Source: Lytechinus pictus
Lineage: Eukaryota; Echinodermata; Echinoidea; Temnopleuroida; Toxopneustidae
DNA: 64,000 nucleotides
Direction of reading: 5' to 3'
Assembly: GCF_037042905.1 (NCBI RefSeq)
Contig: NC_087259.1
Location: 19,509,501 to 19,573,500 of the forward strand
Position numbers and translations under genes: made by a program. Below, piece by piece: positions 34,787 through 46,379 of this stretch. Position 1 is the stretch's first letter. Each line of letters begins with the position of its first letter. The notes under the pieces are model-generated. The model saw only the letters and a program-made list of their open reading frames with translations. It did not search any database and had not been told where the DNA came from.

Positions 34787-35046
34787 GGCCCCGTCTTACA
34801 AAGAGTTACGATTGATCCGATCATTCTCAAGTATATGGAAATCCAACAACGTCACAATTTTTTCTTTTAGAAATTTGTTTGATGTCTTTTGAAAACAAAA
34901 TGAAGCATATTGAATTGTCAAGAAAACAGATAATGTATGGATATATATAATTTCTAGTAATTATTTTGAACAAACATGTATTTTAGATGTTGACGTTGCT
35001 GGCTTTCCATAGTTGCGATCGATTGCAACTCTTTGTAACGGGCCCC
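34787..35046. mobile_element. MITE, ends ggccccgtcttacaaagagt
   Basis: The left end and the right end (actctttgtaacgggcccc) are inverted repeats; the inner gatcgattgcaa also pairs. A second copy is at 39824-40100. Confidence 0.75.
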
Positions 35047-35049
35047 CGG

Positions 35050-37050
35050 ACTCGCCGAACGGACTGTAGTATGTATGATTGTCTCTTATCATGCATGTCG
35101 GTAGTATTTATATTTATGTATGCTTGTATGTGTGCTTGTGTTTATATTAATTTTGACAAATTCTTTAAAAAAAAGAAATAAAGAGGATATGGAGATGAAG
35201 AGAAAATGTGAAATACTGAGGTTGGAAAAGATGAAAAGTAGGGGAATAACAGTGAGGTTATGGATGAGATCATCGGCGGGGGGTTGGGGAATAGAAAAGA
35301 GAATTAAGATCATTATAAGGTCAAATGTTGACGGATTACATGAACTGAATATGATGAAGACAAAAATAATAAAGAAAAGTATCGTTTTGTCAGACCCACG
35401 TACCATACTTCCCCCAGAGATGGTTCAATATTATCAAGTCTGGTATAAAATACCGTACTATTCTCACTTTTCTTTTCGGCATAATTTATATTCATTTCTC
35501 GGCAATATCTATTTGTTTTTCTTATTCTATAATCTCCATGTTCACTCTAATATATATTGGGCGGCGCCATGCAGGGCAAGGTGACCCAAATGTACGGGGG
35601 GGGGGGGACATGACCAAGGTCCCTCTTTTGATATAGGGGGTCCATCATTTTTCCTATTTTCATTTTATTCCCCTGTCTTTTTCAGTGGCCGCCAAACGGT
35701 GGGAGGACTGGGTGGCTTCAGCCCACCCCCCCCCCCCCATTTTTGACCAAAATCTTGTACAAAAACGTCTTGAAAATAAACCATCTGATTGTGATTTTTT
35801 TGCACGGTTAGCCCCCCTCACTTTTGGCTCGGCCCCCCCCCCCCCTACCACACACACACACACACGCTTTCAAAACCGTTAATTTTCCTCGGCCCTTGTA
35901 TTTATTTTCCTAATTTTTTCTCTAATTTCTTCCCTACTTCTTCTTCCTATGAAGAATCATAGGAAGCAGTTGCGCCGCCTGTCCAAATCTATTTAGTGCC
36001 ACCCCTGAATATATACATAGAGTACAATTTAATTCTGCTTGTGATTGCAACGACAGAGTTATCTCTATATTTTCGTTCCCAAAGTTTATCTTGGACCTGA
36101 CAATACTTTCCTGTTCCATCGCGTAGAGGGAAGCAGAGAGGTTTGGAGACGCCGTCACATCAAACATTTTCATTTGGATCGATATCAAAATTTGATAATG
36201 TGTCCATTCTGAAGGCTAGATAATGATAATACAAAAATGATAAAGACACATTTCCTCTGTATGAGTTATACCAACATTTTATGGAGATTGCATTCAGGAG
36301 TTTATTGCCAAGAAGAGCCTCATGCTTTTCTTTTAATGCCCAACTTCAGCATTGCTTCAAAACCCAGTATGCTGTTCTTTTTCTTTTTGCCCAGGGTCAA
36401 TTCTTCCCAGCCAATAATTTTTCATCAACATTGCGCCCTTATCACAAAGCCCATTTTCATTTCGAGGTTTATATAGAATACTGGGTTATAAAATTTATTT
36501 GATTGATCAGATCTATAATCAACCAAATTATCTTTAAAATAAGCGTGGAACATAAAGTGATATTGCGGAGGCCGCGGAACCGGTGGGGGGGGGGGGGGGG
36601 GGGCTTCAGCCCCACCTTTTTTTTTTCAATAAACGAATACAACATGAAAATTACCATCTATTTGCAGGGGGGGGGGTTAGCACGTTCAGTACCCCCCACA
36701 CACGCTTTCAAAACAGTTCTGCGGCTCAAGTATTGTTGGATTTTAAATGGACGTACAAATGCCAAACAACTTTAGGAGGACTAAATTCGTAGAATGATAT
36801 TGAAACCGCCCGAAAAATGAATGAATAAAAATGCTAGTACAAACATTTTCTCATTCGGCAATTGAGCTAAGAAATGAAATTCATTGAAGATGCTGTACAC
36901 TTTATTTTCAAACCTTATCGAACGCCATTCTGGTTTTTGAGGCGTATATAATATTTAATGTAGAAAAGTTGTCTCCCGGGAGACATTTCAAGACATGTAT
37001 AATGACTACGTTGAACTATATACAATTATTATTATTATAATCATGATAAT
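35050..37050. mobile_element. Intergenic stretch with two poly-G elements (35686-35896 and 36569-36727)
   Basis: Both share ggcttcagccc, a tttttgcacggttagcccc type segment and a cgctttcaaaac end with 41901-42066, whose tips are cggaaccg / cggttccg. No gene recognised in the rest. A minus-strand 84-codon frame at 35934-36188 has no recognisable domain. Confidence 0.55.
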
Positions 37051-37106
37051 ATAATTTTGAAGAAATTGTTTATAATAATGATAACAATTAAAACTTACCC
37101 TTCAGC

Positions 37107-37248
37107 TTTATCATCATCATCATCATCATCATCATCATCTTCATCATCATCATCATCACCACCACCATCATCATCGTCGTCGTCATCATCATCATCATCA
37201 TCACCACCACCTCCTCCACCACCACCACCACAACAACAATCTCCAGGG
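37107..37248 (+). repeat. (TCA)n / (CAC)n microsatellite
   Basis: About 140 bp of tcatcatca interrupted by caccacc and tcgtcgtcg. The encoded poly-Ser/Pro frame is an artefact. Confidence 0.95.
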
Positions 37249-37379
37249 TTGTCCACATCAATCCTCTTTCATCATAAGTATTTATTAATGGAATTGCATT
37301 CTGCTTATAATGGGGAATTTCAACCCTGATGAGAAGTTCGTTGAAATGAAAGCAAAAAAAAAATCATATCAATTAATGT

Positions 37380-38750
37380 TTGATAAAAAGCTTCTTCTCA
37401 GCCAATCAGATTCAAGGAAAGTTGTCAGATCTGACAACTAATCAGACAATAATGTTGATAAAACGCTCCCAGGAAGTATCTCGACAATGATCCATCAAAA
37501 AAAAAAATTAAGCATTCAATTTCATTATCATGTACATTTAAAGTGGTACTTCAGACTGAAAACGATTTCACCGAGCATAAAGCTGATAATTTCATCAAAA
37601 TCTTTTAAAAAGAACACATATAACGAAGTTATTGACTTTCAAATTTTAGCAATATTTTGTGAAAACAACAGTTATGCACGTCGTCATGTATAGGGATTAT
37701 AAGTAGGCTGATAGGGATACGTTATGTCCCAACTTTCCCTTTTCTTACGTTCTTACATGAAATCATAATTATTTCATTAAAAAGGATTAAATCAATAGAA
37801 TGTGAAATAAAACAATAAAACACACTAAACTGGATGTATTTCGAATCAATCACAATGCTCTAATTCATGTTGATATATGATATATATATGTATATACGAC
37901 CCCATCATGCCCATGGTCGTGCCTGGTATCCATCCACTCGTCAATGCAAGTGCCCCCCCCCCCCGAGGAGGGCACATATGAGTAATTCCAACTTCCATTC
38001 CCTCACGTGTAACATCACAGCTCATCAATATCAAAATCATTTAAACTCAATTATTATGCTTGATTTTTTAATATGTGCATTAATATGATCACTACATGTT
38101 CTTATTATTTGATATAAAATATACAGATATATGACTTAACGAAAAACAGATAAGTCGGGGAAGAGATTTCATTGTGAAAATTGATCATTTATTAATTCAT
38201 ACCATTGATTTCAAAATTTAACAGCAATGCAGCAGAACAAGTGACGATCAGCTTGGTTTTTTTACCAACAATAAGAGAGGGTATCACTACCATGATTGCA
38301 ATCATGTAGTATTGTCTTCAAATTGTTGATGAATATCATCGTGGTGTAACCTTTATTTAGAGCGATACACTAATACATTATCAGCCTCTAAAATTAGTAC
38401 TGTAAAACAGCTCTTATACCCAAGTGAGATAAATTTCCTGTCATTATATTTTACTTACATATGAATTGTTTTCAAATAAAATGATAAAAACATATTGCGT
38501 ATCAATTTGGCTATATATGCCTACCTATAACTAAATGGACTTAAAATAAAAAGTGAACAAAATTTTGAAGTTGACAACCTTGAAGTATTAAACTATAGTC
38601 CCGTTTCATAAAGTCTTTATATAAGAACAAATGCACGATTTCTGTAATAAATTTACTACAAGCCAATCAGATTGAATGATTTCAATTGCTTTGAACTGTT
38701 AATGCAAATGTGCTCTTATAACAAGTTTTTTTTATGAAACGGCCACCATA
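37380..38750. mobile_element. Fragments of several MITE families
   Basis: 37380-37470 matches 11183-11345; 37545-37830 belongs to the long-inverted-repeat family; 37900-37975 is one end of the hAT-like MITE (tggtatccatccactcgtca ... poly-C); 38599-38743 is a MITE with ends cccgtttcataaagt / ttatgaaacgg. Between 37980 and 38590 nothing is recognised. Confidence 0.6.
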
Positions 38751-38854
38751 GTGTGGTATCTTAGAAGAAAGTTGGCAGGTGGAACGCCTTGAGATTGAAA
38801 TCTGGTAGAGCTCGAGAAAAGCGTGGCGACACACTGTTACCCTGTGGAACAGCA

Positions 38855-39140
38855 AATGAGAAAGGAGCGGGGGGGGGGGGATAGGATGGGATTGAGGAAA
38901 ATAAGTGGGTGGGGCATGATAAGAGAACGGGTTAATAAATGGCGGCAAAAGTCGAGAAAGGTTAATGCACGGTGGTGTAAAGGGGAGGGGGGAGAGGGAG
39001 GTATAGATACCAGGATCCGATAATGGATAGAGGGAGGAGGTAGGGGAAAGAGAATATAGATAGAGAAAAACAGAAAGAGAAAGAAAGGGGGAAAAGGGGG
39101 GATAGGTGGCATGGAGGAGGAATGAAATGAGGAGAGAAAT
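38855..39140 (+). repeat. Strand-asymmetric purine-rich tract
   Basis: About 285 bp of mainly G and A (g13 run at 38868, ggggaaaaggggggatagg near 39087). Could form triplex DNA. 39150-39820 shows no gene. Confidence 0.7.
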
Positions 39141-39823
39141 ATAATAAAATGTGAACGGTATTTTACAATCCGATTTTGATTGCCTGCCTTATTAAAGCCT
39201 TTCTATCTGACATTACTTTCATACACCGTTAGTATACATCTCCCATTTCATACATCTCACATTTCCACAGATACCTTTCTTCTATCTAAATTATATTTTA
39301 TAATTTGACTACCATATTTTGTATATATATTTATATGTCAATTATCATTGATGTTTTGTATCATTAATATGAATTTGTTATAATGTATGAAAAATGATTT
39401 GTATCAATATTTATGTCCTTTCTCTTGGAAATAAATCTGAATCTGAAAGTATAGGGTGTAAACAGAAGGACATGTGGATTCGAGTGAATGGCCAGCCACG
39501 TGTTAAAATACACTGGAGTTTTAAAGTTTTAACTAGAATCAAATGTGTCAACCCAATTTGGTGTTTAACGAATACCACTGTGCGGTTCATTGTTGTGAAA
39601 AAATTGGTGTGATCGTGTAATAATACACAAGGTGGATTATTAAAAACACCACAGTTTAACACAATTGTTTTTCCACTTGAGTTTTAACTAACAACCAAAT
39701 GTGTTATACTAACACAATTAGTTGTTTGAAACAAATACCTTGAATCGAACACTGATGCTAAAGTTTTGTTGTTGGACCGTAATATTATGGAGTCTACCCC
39801 CAACTCCCTGGCAATATACCCCT

Positions 39824-40100
39824 GGGGCCCGTCTTACAAAGAGTTGCGATTGATCCGATCAATTGCAACTATGGAGAGCCAGCAAAGTCAACATAATTTT
39901 GAAATGCATGTTTGTTAAAAAAATGTCTAGATATGAATGTATATCCATTAAGTCATTGATTTCTTGACAATTTGGTGTGTTTTCCTTTGTTTTCAAAGGA
40001 CATTTTGCAAATTTCCTTTAGAAAAAATTATGGCACTGATGGATTTCCATAGAGTTACAATTGATTGGATCAATCGTAACTCTTTGTAAGACGGGGCCCA
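39824..40100. mobile_element. MITE, ends ggggcccgtcttacaaagag, next to ependymin-related exon 5
   Basis: Right end ctctttgtaagacggggccc is the reverse complement. The inner ttgatccgatcaattg / gattggatcaatcg pair extends the arms. It is the second copy of 34787-35046 and lies 87 bp past the last exon found. Confidence 0.8.
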
Positions 40101-40187
40101 GTTGGTGCATTTAAATAACCAGTTTATTAATAACACCGAAATTTTCCCAGTGTATGACTATGGTGTAAACATGGATAAGACACTTAC

Positions 40188-40279
40188 CCTCTGGCATGAG
40201 TCCGGGAGTGTAAACCAAGCATCTGGGTTAGGGATACCAACAGTCATGTTTACTACACCCGATGTGCTTATGAACGGAA
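40188..40279 (-). CDS. Ependymin-related exon 5 (family C-terminal signature)
   Basis: 92 bp, phase 1 in and 0 out (acceptor ttgtatcag, donor gtaagt). Encodes MTVGIPNPDAWFTLPDSCQR, matching the GI.DP..F..P..C ending of ependymin-related proteins. An 84-codon open frame on the opposite strand over this exon is a shadow. Confidence 0.88.
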
Positions 40280-43200
40280 CTGATACAAAAAGAACAACAT
40301 ATTACATAAACAATCACGTGTTTTCATTTAGACATACCTGTATTCGTACAGGATAACGACATTTCAGATACTTTGAGGAAAGAAATTGTTTGATATATTG
40401 ACTAAATACTAGAAGGTGTTTTCAGGACAAGTATTAGAAATGTAAAGAAGACACTAAACATCCTTTAAGGTTTAAAATAAATTGACAAAGATTTTATCAA
40501 GGAAAAGCGAGATCGAAAAGTTACCAAAAGCTAAAAATCATTGTCCAATAAAATATAATTTAATCTATTTCTTGACTATTTTCTGCGCAGATTAGGAACA
40601 AAACTTCCAAATAACATAATTGAAAAGAAAATTGATAAACATAAACAAAACATAAAGTTGTCATGAACCGCAAGAACTGGACTAAAACAGGGTTCGGTCC
40701 TTGCTGTTCATGTTGACTTTAGCGTGAGAAGGGGGCAGCAACAGTCACAATATTTTGAGAAATAAAGAACATACTTGTCGAAAAGTCGAGTTTTGGACGT
40801 CAGGACCAAACATGATACATGAAACATATATTTTGTGGTGTACAGAAAAGCCTCTACATCGGTATTTTATATTATATGTATTGTTTTTGTATCGGGATAT
40901 TGTTCTTCTTACTTTGATACCCCCCCCCCCTCTCGGATATCAGGGCTCCGTAACACAAAGGCATTTCAAGCAATCGCTAAATGTCAGTGACCAATCAACA
41001 CAGTAAAACAAAATAGCACATTGTTTAAGCCTGTCACTCTAACAATTGTAATTGGTCTCCATAATTTTTTTTTGGAAGAAAAACACACTTTAGTGACATT
41101 TTTCAACTATGTTGCAGTCACCCCTGCAAGCAGTAATTTACCGAAAATGTGCTAGTCTGGTTAAAAGAGGATTATTATTTCCAAAAAGATTTTTAAACCC
41201 GGGTTTAACCCAGAACTAGGCTATCAGAATACCAAAATAATTAAACTACACTTGGACCAGAGGTAAGGTTTAGAGGTGGTTTAGTTAAACCAGGGTTAAC
41301 TTTAGACTAGGGTTAAATTAAACCTGCTATCAGAATACGGGCCAAGGTGTTTAAACTTTTTTGTAATTGTTTAAACTTTTTAAACTACTTACTTAAAAGT
41401 TTAAACAGTTGTTTAAAATTTTTTAATAATAGTTGTTAGAGTGATGGGCTTAAACAACGGGAAAGAATCTGCTTAAAATCTTAAGCAACGTTTTTACAGT
41501 GAAGATCATAGTTACACGCACGCTTTATTTGTTCAAAACTCATACCACGAACCAATCAGAGTTGTTCATTTATCATTTGCAATTCATGGGAAACTTGTGT
41601 GTAAAGGGGGTCAGAATTTACAGTAAAGGATCGACTCACTTGTTGAATTTATATCAGGGACAAACACCTCCCCAACGAGTGCGACGGTGAGTGGATAGCA
41701 GTTCTCGTGGACGACGGTAGCATATGCCCTGGCGTCTTGAGGCACATGGGGATAGTGGATTCCGTAAGAATAAGAATCCGCTACAAGACCATTATTGCCT
41801 CCAAAAGTCATCTGCGCTTTGAACTCGGCATCATCTGAATGATACAACAAAATGGAAAACAAAAAACGTTAGCAGGATTGAAAATATTGAGAATATTACA
41901 GGGGTCACGGAACCGGGGGGGGGGGGGGGGGGCTTCAGCCCCCCACTTTTTTCCAAAACCATGTACAAAACGCAAAAATGACCAAACGATTGTAATTTTT
42001 TGCATGGTCAGCGCCCCCACTTTTGGCTCAGCCCCCCCCCAACTTTGAAAACCGTTCCGCGGCCCCAGTATTGGTAGGTTATGAAACAAGTTAGAAGGAC
42101 TCGGGAGGGTAAATAATTATTGGACATCAATGATTATAGAGGGCGCGCGACTCCTCTTCGTATGTAGAGGTCTCACATTCCACTGTGTGTTAAAATGGCA
42201 CTTAAAGGAGAATGGAATTCTTGGAGCAAGTTAGCTTTTGTGAAAGCAGAAAAATCAAAGAATAAGATCAACAAAAGTTTGAGTAAAATAGGACTAGCAA
42301 TAGAAGAGTTATGAGCATTTGAATGTCGAGATCACTAATGCTATGGAGATCCTCTCATTGGCAATGCGACCAAGATCTATGATGTCACAGATGAACAACT
42401 CTCCCCTTTTGGACACTGAAAATATACCCCAAAACATCTCTTTTTGCTCATTCTAATCATATGACAAACGATTCATCAATGATATAATGTTGTGAAACCT
42501 CTGTACTTGTCCTCTCATAAAGAGAACACCTCACCTTGTGATAGACTCTATAAAAGTGAGAATATAAGTGAAATAAGTACTGAAGTAATGAGGGAGTTGT
42601 ACGTGTGTGACATCACAGATCTTGGTCGCATTGTCAATGGGAGGATCTACATGGCATTAGTGATCTCAATATTCAAATGCTCATAACTTCCTTATTATTC
42701 ATTCAATCTTCCTCAAACTTTCAACAATATGTTTCTTTTATTTTCCTCTTTGATATGGATTCAGCTGGTTTCAAGGGTCTCATTCTCCTTTAAGAAAAAT
42801 TCATAAAAAATAAATGTGAAATTAGAGGGTCGAATGTTTACTACCTTTGGATAGGATATATATCTGACATTCCATATCTGACCAGAGAAGGGTATCGTAG
42901 CCAGCTCATTTTAAAAATAAATCGCCATTTATGAAGATAACTATGATGGGATCAAATTCATCAACTGAAACAGTAAAATAGCCCAAATTCTTCCGCCAGT
43001 CAAAAAATAGTTCCAAATCATTGATATATCTTCCCAATTTGGGCAAAGGAAGTTCAGTAGTTACCATTTCTAGAATCAGTATTAGATTTGAATCATATTC
43101 ATACACTTTTGTCAATCAGCAATATCAAATTTAAAAAATTCGAATGGGTTGGGTCGAACGAATATCTTTAGCCCTCCTGATGTAATTAGGCTCATGGCAC

Positions 43201-45349
43201 CTAGAGGAGTACCTACGTGTCCGCAGGCGCCATACATGCCAGAGAGGTGGGTTAAAGTAATTAGGCACAGACCTAAGTAAAAGGTGTCTACACTCTACAG
43301 TAGAAGTCTGAGTGAAAGAGAGAGAGAGAGAGAGGGGGGGGGGGGAGAAGGGGGAGGGAGGGGGAAGGCGGGGGGGGGGGGGGGCAACCCAACTGTGATC
43401 AGAGTTCTTTTTTTTTTAAGAATAACATTGCGGCACACAGAAGAGGTGTGTTCTTTGAACCCTTTGTACATTCTTACAAAAGAAGCCATAACAAAAGTAA
43501 GACTCGGTTTTATAGCCAAATCTTTATATTCACTAATTCACTGGGGATTGATATTCAACTTGAAAGAGTAAAACAGTAAATGTAAATATTACTTACCCGG
43601 AATGCAATTATTTGGTGCCGGCTGCGTGATCGGCTGCTTCGTACATTTCTCTGTCTTGCCCTCGTACTGTATCACCCATTGTACTTGCTAATAAATAAAT
43701 AAAAAGATCTTGCTCACACTCTAAATAAAGGTTTACCCAATGTTGGGTAAAATGGGAACATGCTTGTTGGTTGGGTAAAAAGATATATTTTGTAAATTTT
43801 ACGCAATGTTGCGTTGAAATAACCCAATATGGGGTAAAAAATACCCAGCAAACATGCATGTTCCCTTTTTACCCAATATTGGGTAAAATTTTACTCAGTG
43901 TTTTTAGAGTGCAAAATACATGCTTATAATGAACATGATGACGTTGCAGTTGATGACGATGATGACAATGTAAGCAATGGCGTATACAATGACCCCCCCC
44001 CCCCCAAAAAAAAAAAAAGGGACGGGCAAAAATGGCGTATCGGGCAAAATTTGTTTTAAAAAATGAAGAAATAGAGCGAAGCGAGTAAAAAATATATATT
44101 TTTTTGGCAAAAAAATATTGTTTCCTTTTCTTCCTTTTTCTTGGTCGTGATTTTTTTTTGCGGGGGGGGGGGGGACATGGACCCCCAACGTTTTCACGGC
44201 CAAACTGGTATGTATATTGATGTCATTCTCACCTCAGTATAATTTTGGATAATGCGCATTGACTGCGAGGACTGACTAGAGTCTAAGTTCAGATAGTAGC
44301 CATAGTCTCCATTGCGAAAATCGAAAGCTCCGTAGGCGTAGGTGATATAGGCTGCGGGCTGTCCACCAAGTTCTAAGCCGTTCGTGGCACCTTTGTAAGT
44401 AAATCATTTCAAAATGGTGTATTAACCGGGGCACTCCGAGATGAAAATGATGTTTGGATAAATAGAGCAAAATTCAGCGTGCAAAACGCTGTAAATTTTC
44501 ATCCCAATCTGATTAAGATCAATAAAGTTATTGTTTATCAATGTTCGTCAATAATTCGTGAAAACATTTACATCATGCCCTTATAAATTATATGCATTTG
44601 ATGGGCAGATGATGTCACGTTTCCACTTTTGCTTTTTATCATCCTTTCAAATAAAATGATAATAATTTATTTTTATACTGTGTGGAAAAAAAAACATGTT
44701 TCCCTTATGACAAAATAACTTTCAGCCAAGGCCCTAGGAATTATTTTTTTACTGGGGGCGCTGATGTACATTTGAAAAGCAAAAAAAATAAAAATAAAAA
44801 ACAGTTTTTCGCTTAAAAAATGGAGGTAAAATTTCTACCGATTAATCTTATAAGTCCCCCCCCCCAAAAAAAAGGAGGTTTTGCTACAAAATGGAGGTTA
44901 AATTGGTCCTGAGAAATTTGATTTGAACACTGAATGTTTAAGCCCCATGTTATCTCAATCAACAGCCACTGCAAGCGCGAAGCGCGAGTGATATTTTGAT
45001 TTTTTTTTTAATGACCTGAAAGATTTGTGTTAGATAAAATATGCTGAGGGAGCTAACGGTGACTGGAAGAGAAAATTTTCAGAATTTCAAGAGTGAAAAT
45101 GCTGTTCTGGAGCACCTTACAGCTCGAGTAGGATGATAATGACAGAATTTACAATACATTCCCCCCGTTTTTCAAAATATCTGGGGAGGGACAAGTGGGG
45201 GGGGGGGGGGATGCCTCCTCCCCTTGGTGCCGCCACTGATGAAATGTGTACTCACCTACTCCTGCAATGACCTGATCAGGTCCACAACACTTAGGTGCCC
45301 CCGCAGACACGGCCAGTATCAGGGCTCCGAGGGTCACAAGTCTTAGCAT
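40188..45349 (-). CDS. Ependymin-related protein (secreted glycoprotein), 5 coding exons found, last short exon not found
   Basis: Read on the minus strand: 45256-45349, 44233-44390, 43597-43687, 41640-41834 and 40188-40279 join in phase (1, 0, 1, 1) through GT-AG sites and give at least 210 residues. Seen: signal peptide (about 1-16), KCCGPDQ near the mature N-terminus, GAFDFRNGDYGY, KTEKCTK, a VHENCYP block and a GIPNPDAWFTLPDSC ending. These are the landmarks of ependymin/MERP proteins, which are secreted or lysosomal, Cys-bonded, Ca-binding glycoproteins with a lipid-binding-like fold. Cys are at 21, 22, 99, 112, 160 and 208. N-glycosylation sequons are NYT (81), NST (177) and NMT (190). 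Exon 5 ends at a strong donor (gtaagt), so a few C-terminal residues lie on a further exon; read-through would add nine residues before a stop. The exact subfamily and role are unknown. Confidence 0.9.
40280..41639 (-). other. Intron 4 of the ependymin-related gene
   Basis: Contains a C10 run at 40921 and a repeated aaccagggttaac / gggtttaaccc stretch at 41192-41343 with tatcagaata at both ends, probably a small MITE. Also a run of tttaaac words at 41340-41420. Confidence 0.6.
41640..41834 (-). CDS. Ependymin-related exon 4
   Basis: 195 bp, phase 1 in and 1 out (acceptor atcattcag, donor gtgagt). Encodes FKAQMTFGGNNGLVADSY and VVHENCYPLTVALVGEVF, the GS..GL....W and C.PV blocks of ependymins, then the NST sequon. 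Confidence 0.9.
41901..42066. mobile_element. Poly-G MITE, ends ggggtcacggaaccgg / ccgttccgcggcccc
   Basis: Inverted tips, a 16-base G run at 41917, and a poly-C partner at 42031. It is 66 bp upstream of exon 4 of the ependymin-related gene (in intron 3). Confidence 0.7.
42206..42789. mobile_element. piggyBac-like MITE with TTAA flanks in intron 3 of the ependymin-related gene
   Basis: Ends aggagaatg / cattctcct are bordered by TTAA (42202-42205, 42790-42793). An inner inverted pair gatcct-c-cattggcaatgcgacc recurs near 42640. Copies at 30360-30839 and 7876-8140. Confidence 0.8.
43310..43385 (+). repeat. (GA)n then G-rich tract
   Basis: gagagagagagagag followed by several runs of 5-14 G. 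It lies in intron 3 of the ependymin-related gene. Confidence 0.9.
43597..43687 (-). CDS. Ependymin-related exon 3
   Basis: 91 bp, phase 0 in and 1 out (acceptor tattattag, donor gtaagt). Encodes QVQWVIQYEGKTEKCTK and NNCIP, the two-Cys strand-loop typical of the family. Confidence 0.88.
43717..43911. mobile_element. MITE, ends cactctaaa / tttagagtg, with repeated acccaa-ttgggt
   Basis: 195 bp, terminal cactctaaataaaggttta and its partner near 43895-43911; several palindromes of the acccaatattgggt kind inside. It lies 30 bp from exon 3 of the ependymin-related gene, close to its acceptor. Confidence 0.75.
43985..44180. mobile_element. Poly-C/poly-G bounded repeat in intron 2 of the ependymin-related gene
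   Basis: C13 then A12 at 43993, and a G-run at 44162; inside is a gagcgaagcgag core. 44455-44720 in intron 1 is a copy of the long-inverted-repeat family, and 44965-44990 a single gcgcgaagcgcg core. Confidence 0.55.
44233..44390 (-). CDS. Ependymin-related exon 2
   Basis: 158 bp, phase 1 in and 0 out (acceptor ttacaaag, donor gtgaga). Encodes an Ala/Tyr/Gly-rich stretch with AYGAFDFRNGDYGYYL, matching the Y.AYDF....R segment of ependymins, and ends in the NYT sequon. Confidence 0.88.
45256..45349 (-). CDS. Ependymin-related exon 1: signal peptide and CC motif
   Basis: ATG at 45349 (complement) begins MLRLVTLGALILAVSAGAPK, a classic signal peptide, followed by CCGPDQ as in other ependymin-related proteins. 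The donor is gtgagt, phase 1. An acceptor (ttcctag) lies 11 nt before the ATG, so the leader is split by an intron. Confidence 0.9.
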
Positions 45350-45779
45350 GTTGGAGAGTTCTAGGAATAAAAAGTTAAATTACTTCTCAAATCATCATAT
45401 AGACATTGTTATCTCAAGGGAAATCAAAGAATAGAAAATATAGCTTTAATGCTTTGCAGAAAGAATGTAATGTAATGTAAGAAGAAAGTTGGGGGGGGGG
45501 GGGTTCAAGACTACAATCACTTATGTATTAGTTTGATATTTCAACTGAGATTTCAAATGCTATGGAATGGATCCTCAAATTATAATACGCCCTGGCCCCC
45601 AGCTCCTCTGACACCAAACAGGATTTTCCTTTCCCTGCCCTCTCCTTCTCTCTCTTGCTCTGTTCTTTCTTTTACACTATCATGCTATCTCCATCAATAA
45701 CCGTATTCTGTCAAGTTCTAAGATAATATGTATGATAAAAAATGCTTCGAAGAGGAATTGAAATGAGATTAGTACTTAC

Positions 45780-45860
45780 GATATAAGGTTTACTGCCTCT
45801 GTTATATATGTTCCTTCCAGAACGACCTCCTATATTACACTAGACCTATCTCCTAAAAGA
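45780..45860 (-). promoter_or_regulatory. Probable 5' untranslated exon and core promoter of the ependymin-related gene
   Basis: On the minus strand a consensus donor (gtaagt, complement of 45774-45779) matches the leader acceptor at 45361-45362. A TATA-like atatata lies within the stretch. The true start and right-hand exon edge are not determined. Confidence 0.4.
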
Positions 45861-45949
45861 GTTGAATGTAAATCGAAAAAGACCGAATAAATAATATGGT
45901 CCAACGATGGCGAGCCAAGAGGTGAAAAAGCCACAATTTTTGAATTCTC

Positions 45950-46073
45950 AGGGTCCGGTTTCACGAAACCTTGGTTGGTTCAGGACAGTTCACCGACGCC
46001 ATGCCTTTGATTGTGAGACAATGTTCAAGGCATGTCAGAGGAGAACTATACGATGATCCCGTGAAACGTTCCT
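45950..46073. mobile_element. Small MITE upstream of the ependymin-related gene
   Basis: agggtccggtttcacgaaac and cccgtgaaacgttcct form inverted ends with an inner gttcaaggcatg / catgcctttga pair. Confidence 0.55.
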
Positions 46074-46141
46074 TCGCATGTTCGCTTCTAAACTGAAACT
46101 AGGGATCAAAGTCTGCATGTATTGTTGACCTAATATTTATT

Positions 46142-46175
46142 GAAATATCACGTGAAGTGAAATATCACGTGAAGT
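46142..46175. promoter_or_regulatory. Tandem 17-bp duplication with two TCACGTGA E-boxes
   Basis: gaaatatcacgtgaagt is repeated twice head to tail. Each copy holds the palindrome TCACGTGA (46148-46155 and 46165-46172), the core bound by bHLH-Zip factors of the USF/MITF/TFEB group. It lies about 300 bp upstream of the putative leader exon of the ependymin-related gene. Function is inferred. Confidence 0.5.
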
Positions 46176-46379
46176 GACACAAGTGTTCTTTATTAATTTT
46201 GTTTGCCTGGTATCACGCGACATTGAGGCATTCTCTATAGAAAGTGATGCAATATTGTCTTGCAGAAAGAAACTTGGAGAAGTGGTAGATTCGTGAAGTG
46301 AGTGAAAGGGAAAGAGGAGAGAGAGGGGGGGGGGAGATGGAAGGGGGAAGTACACGGAGAGATATGAAGAGGAGTACGG

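Noticed and set aside
35934..36188. Last exon of the ependymin-related gene (minus frame with MFDVTASPN)
   Set aside because: FDV resembles the family ending, but the signature was found instead at 40188-40279 and this frame shows no other match.
37057..37329. Poly-serine/proline protein
   Set aside because: Pure translation of a TCA/CAC microsatellite.
40102..40356. 84-codon plus-strand gene
   Set aside because: It is the shadow of ependymin-related exon 5 on the other strand.
42906..43115. Extra exon of the ependymin-related gene (69-codon minus frame)
   Set aside because: Exon 3 joins exon 4 directly in phase with continuous family alignment; the peptide has no ependymin feature.
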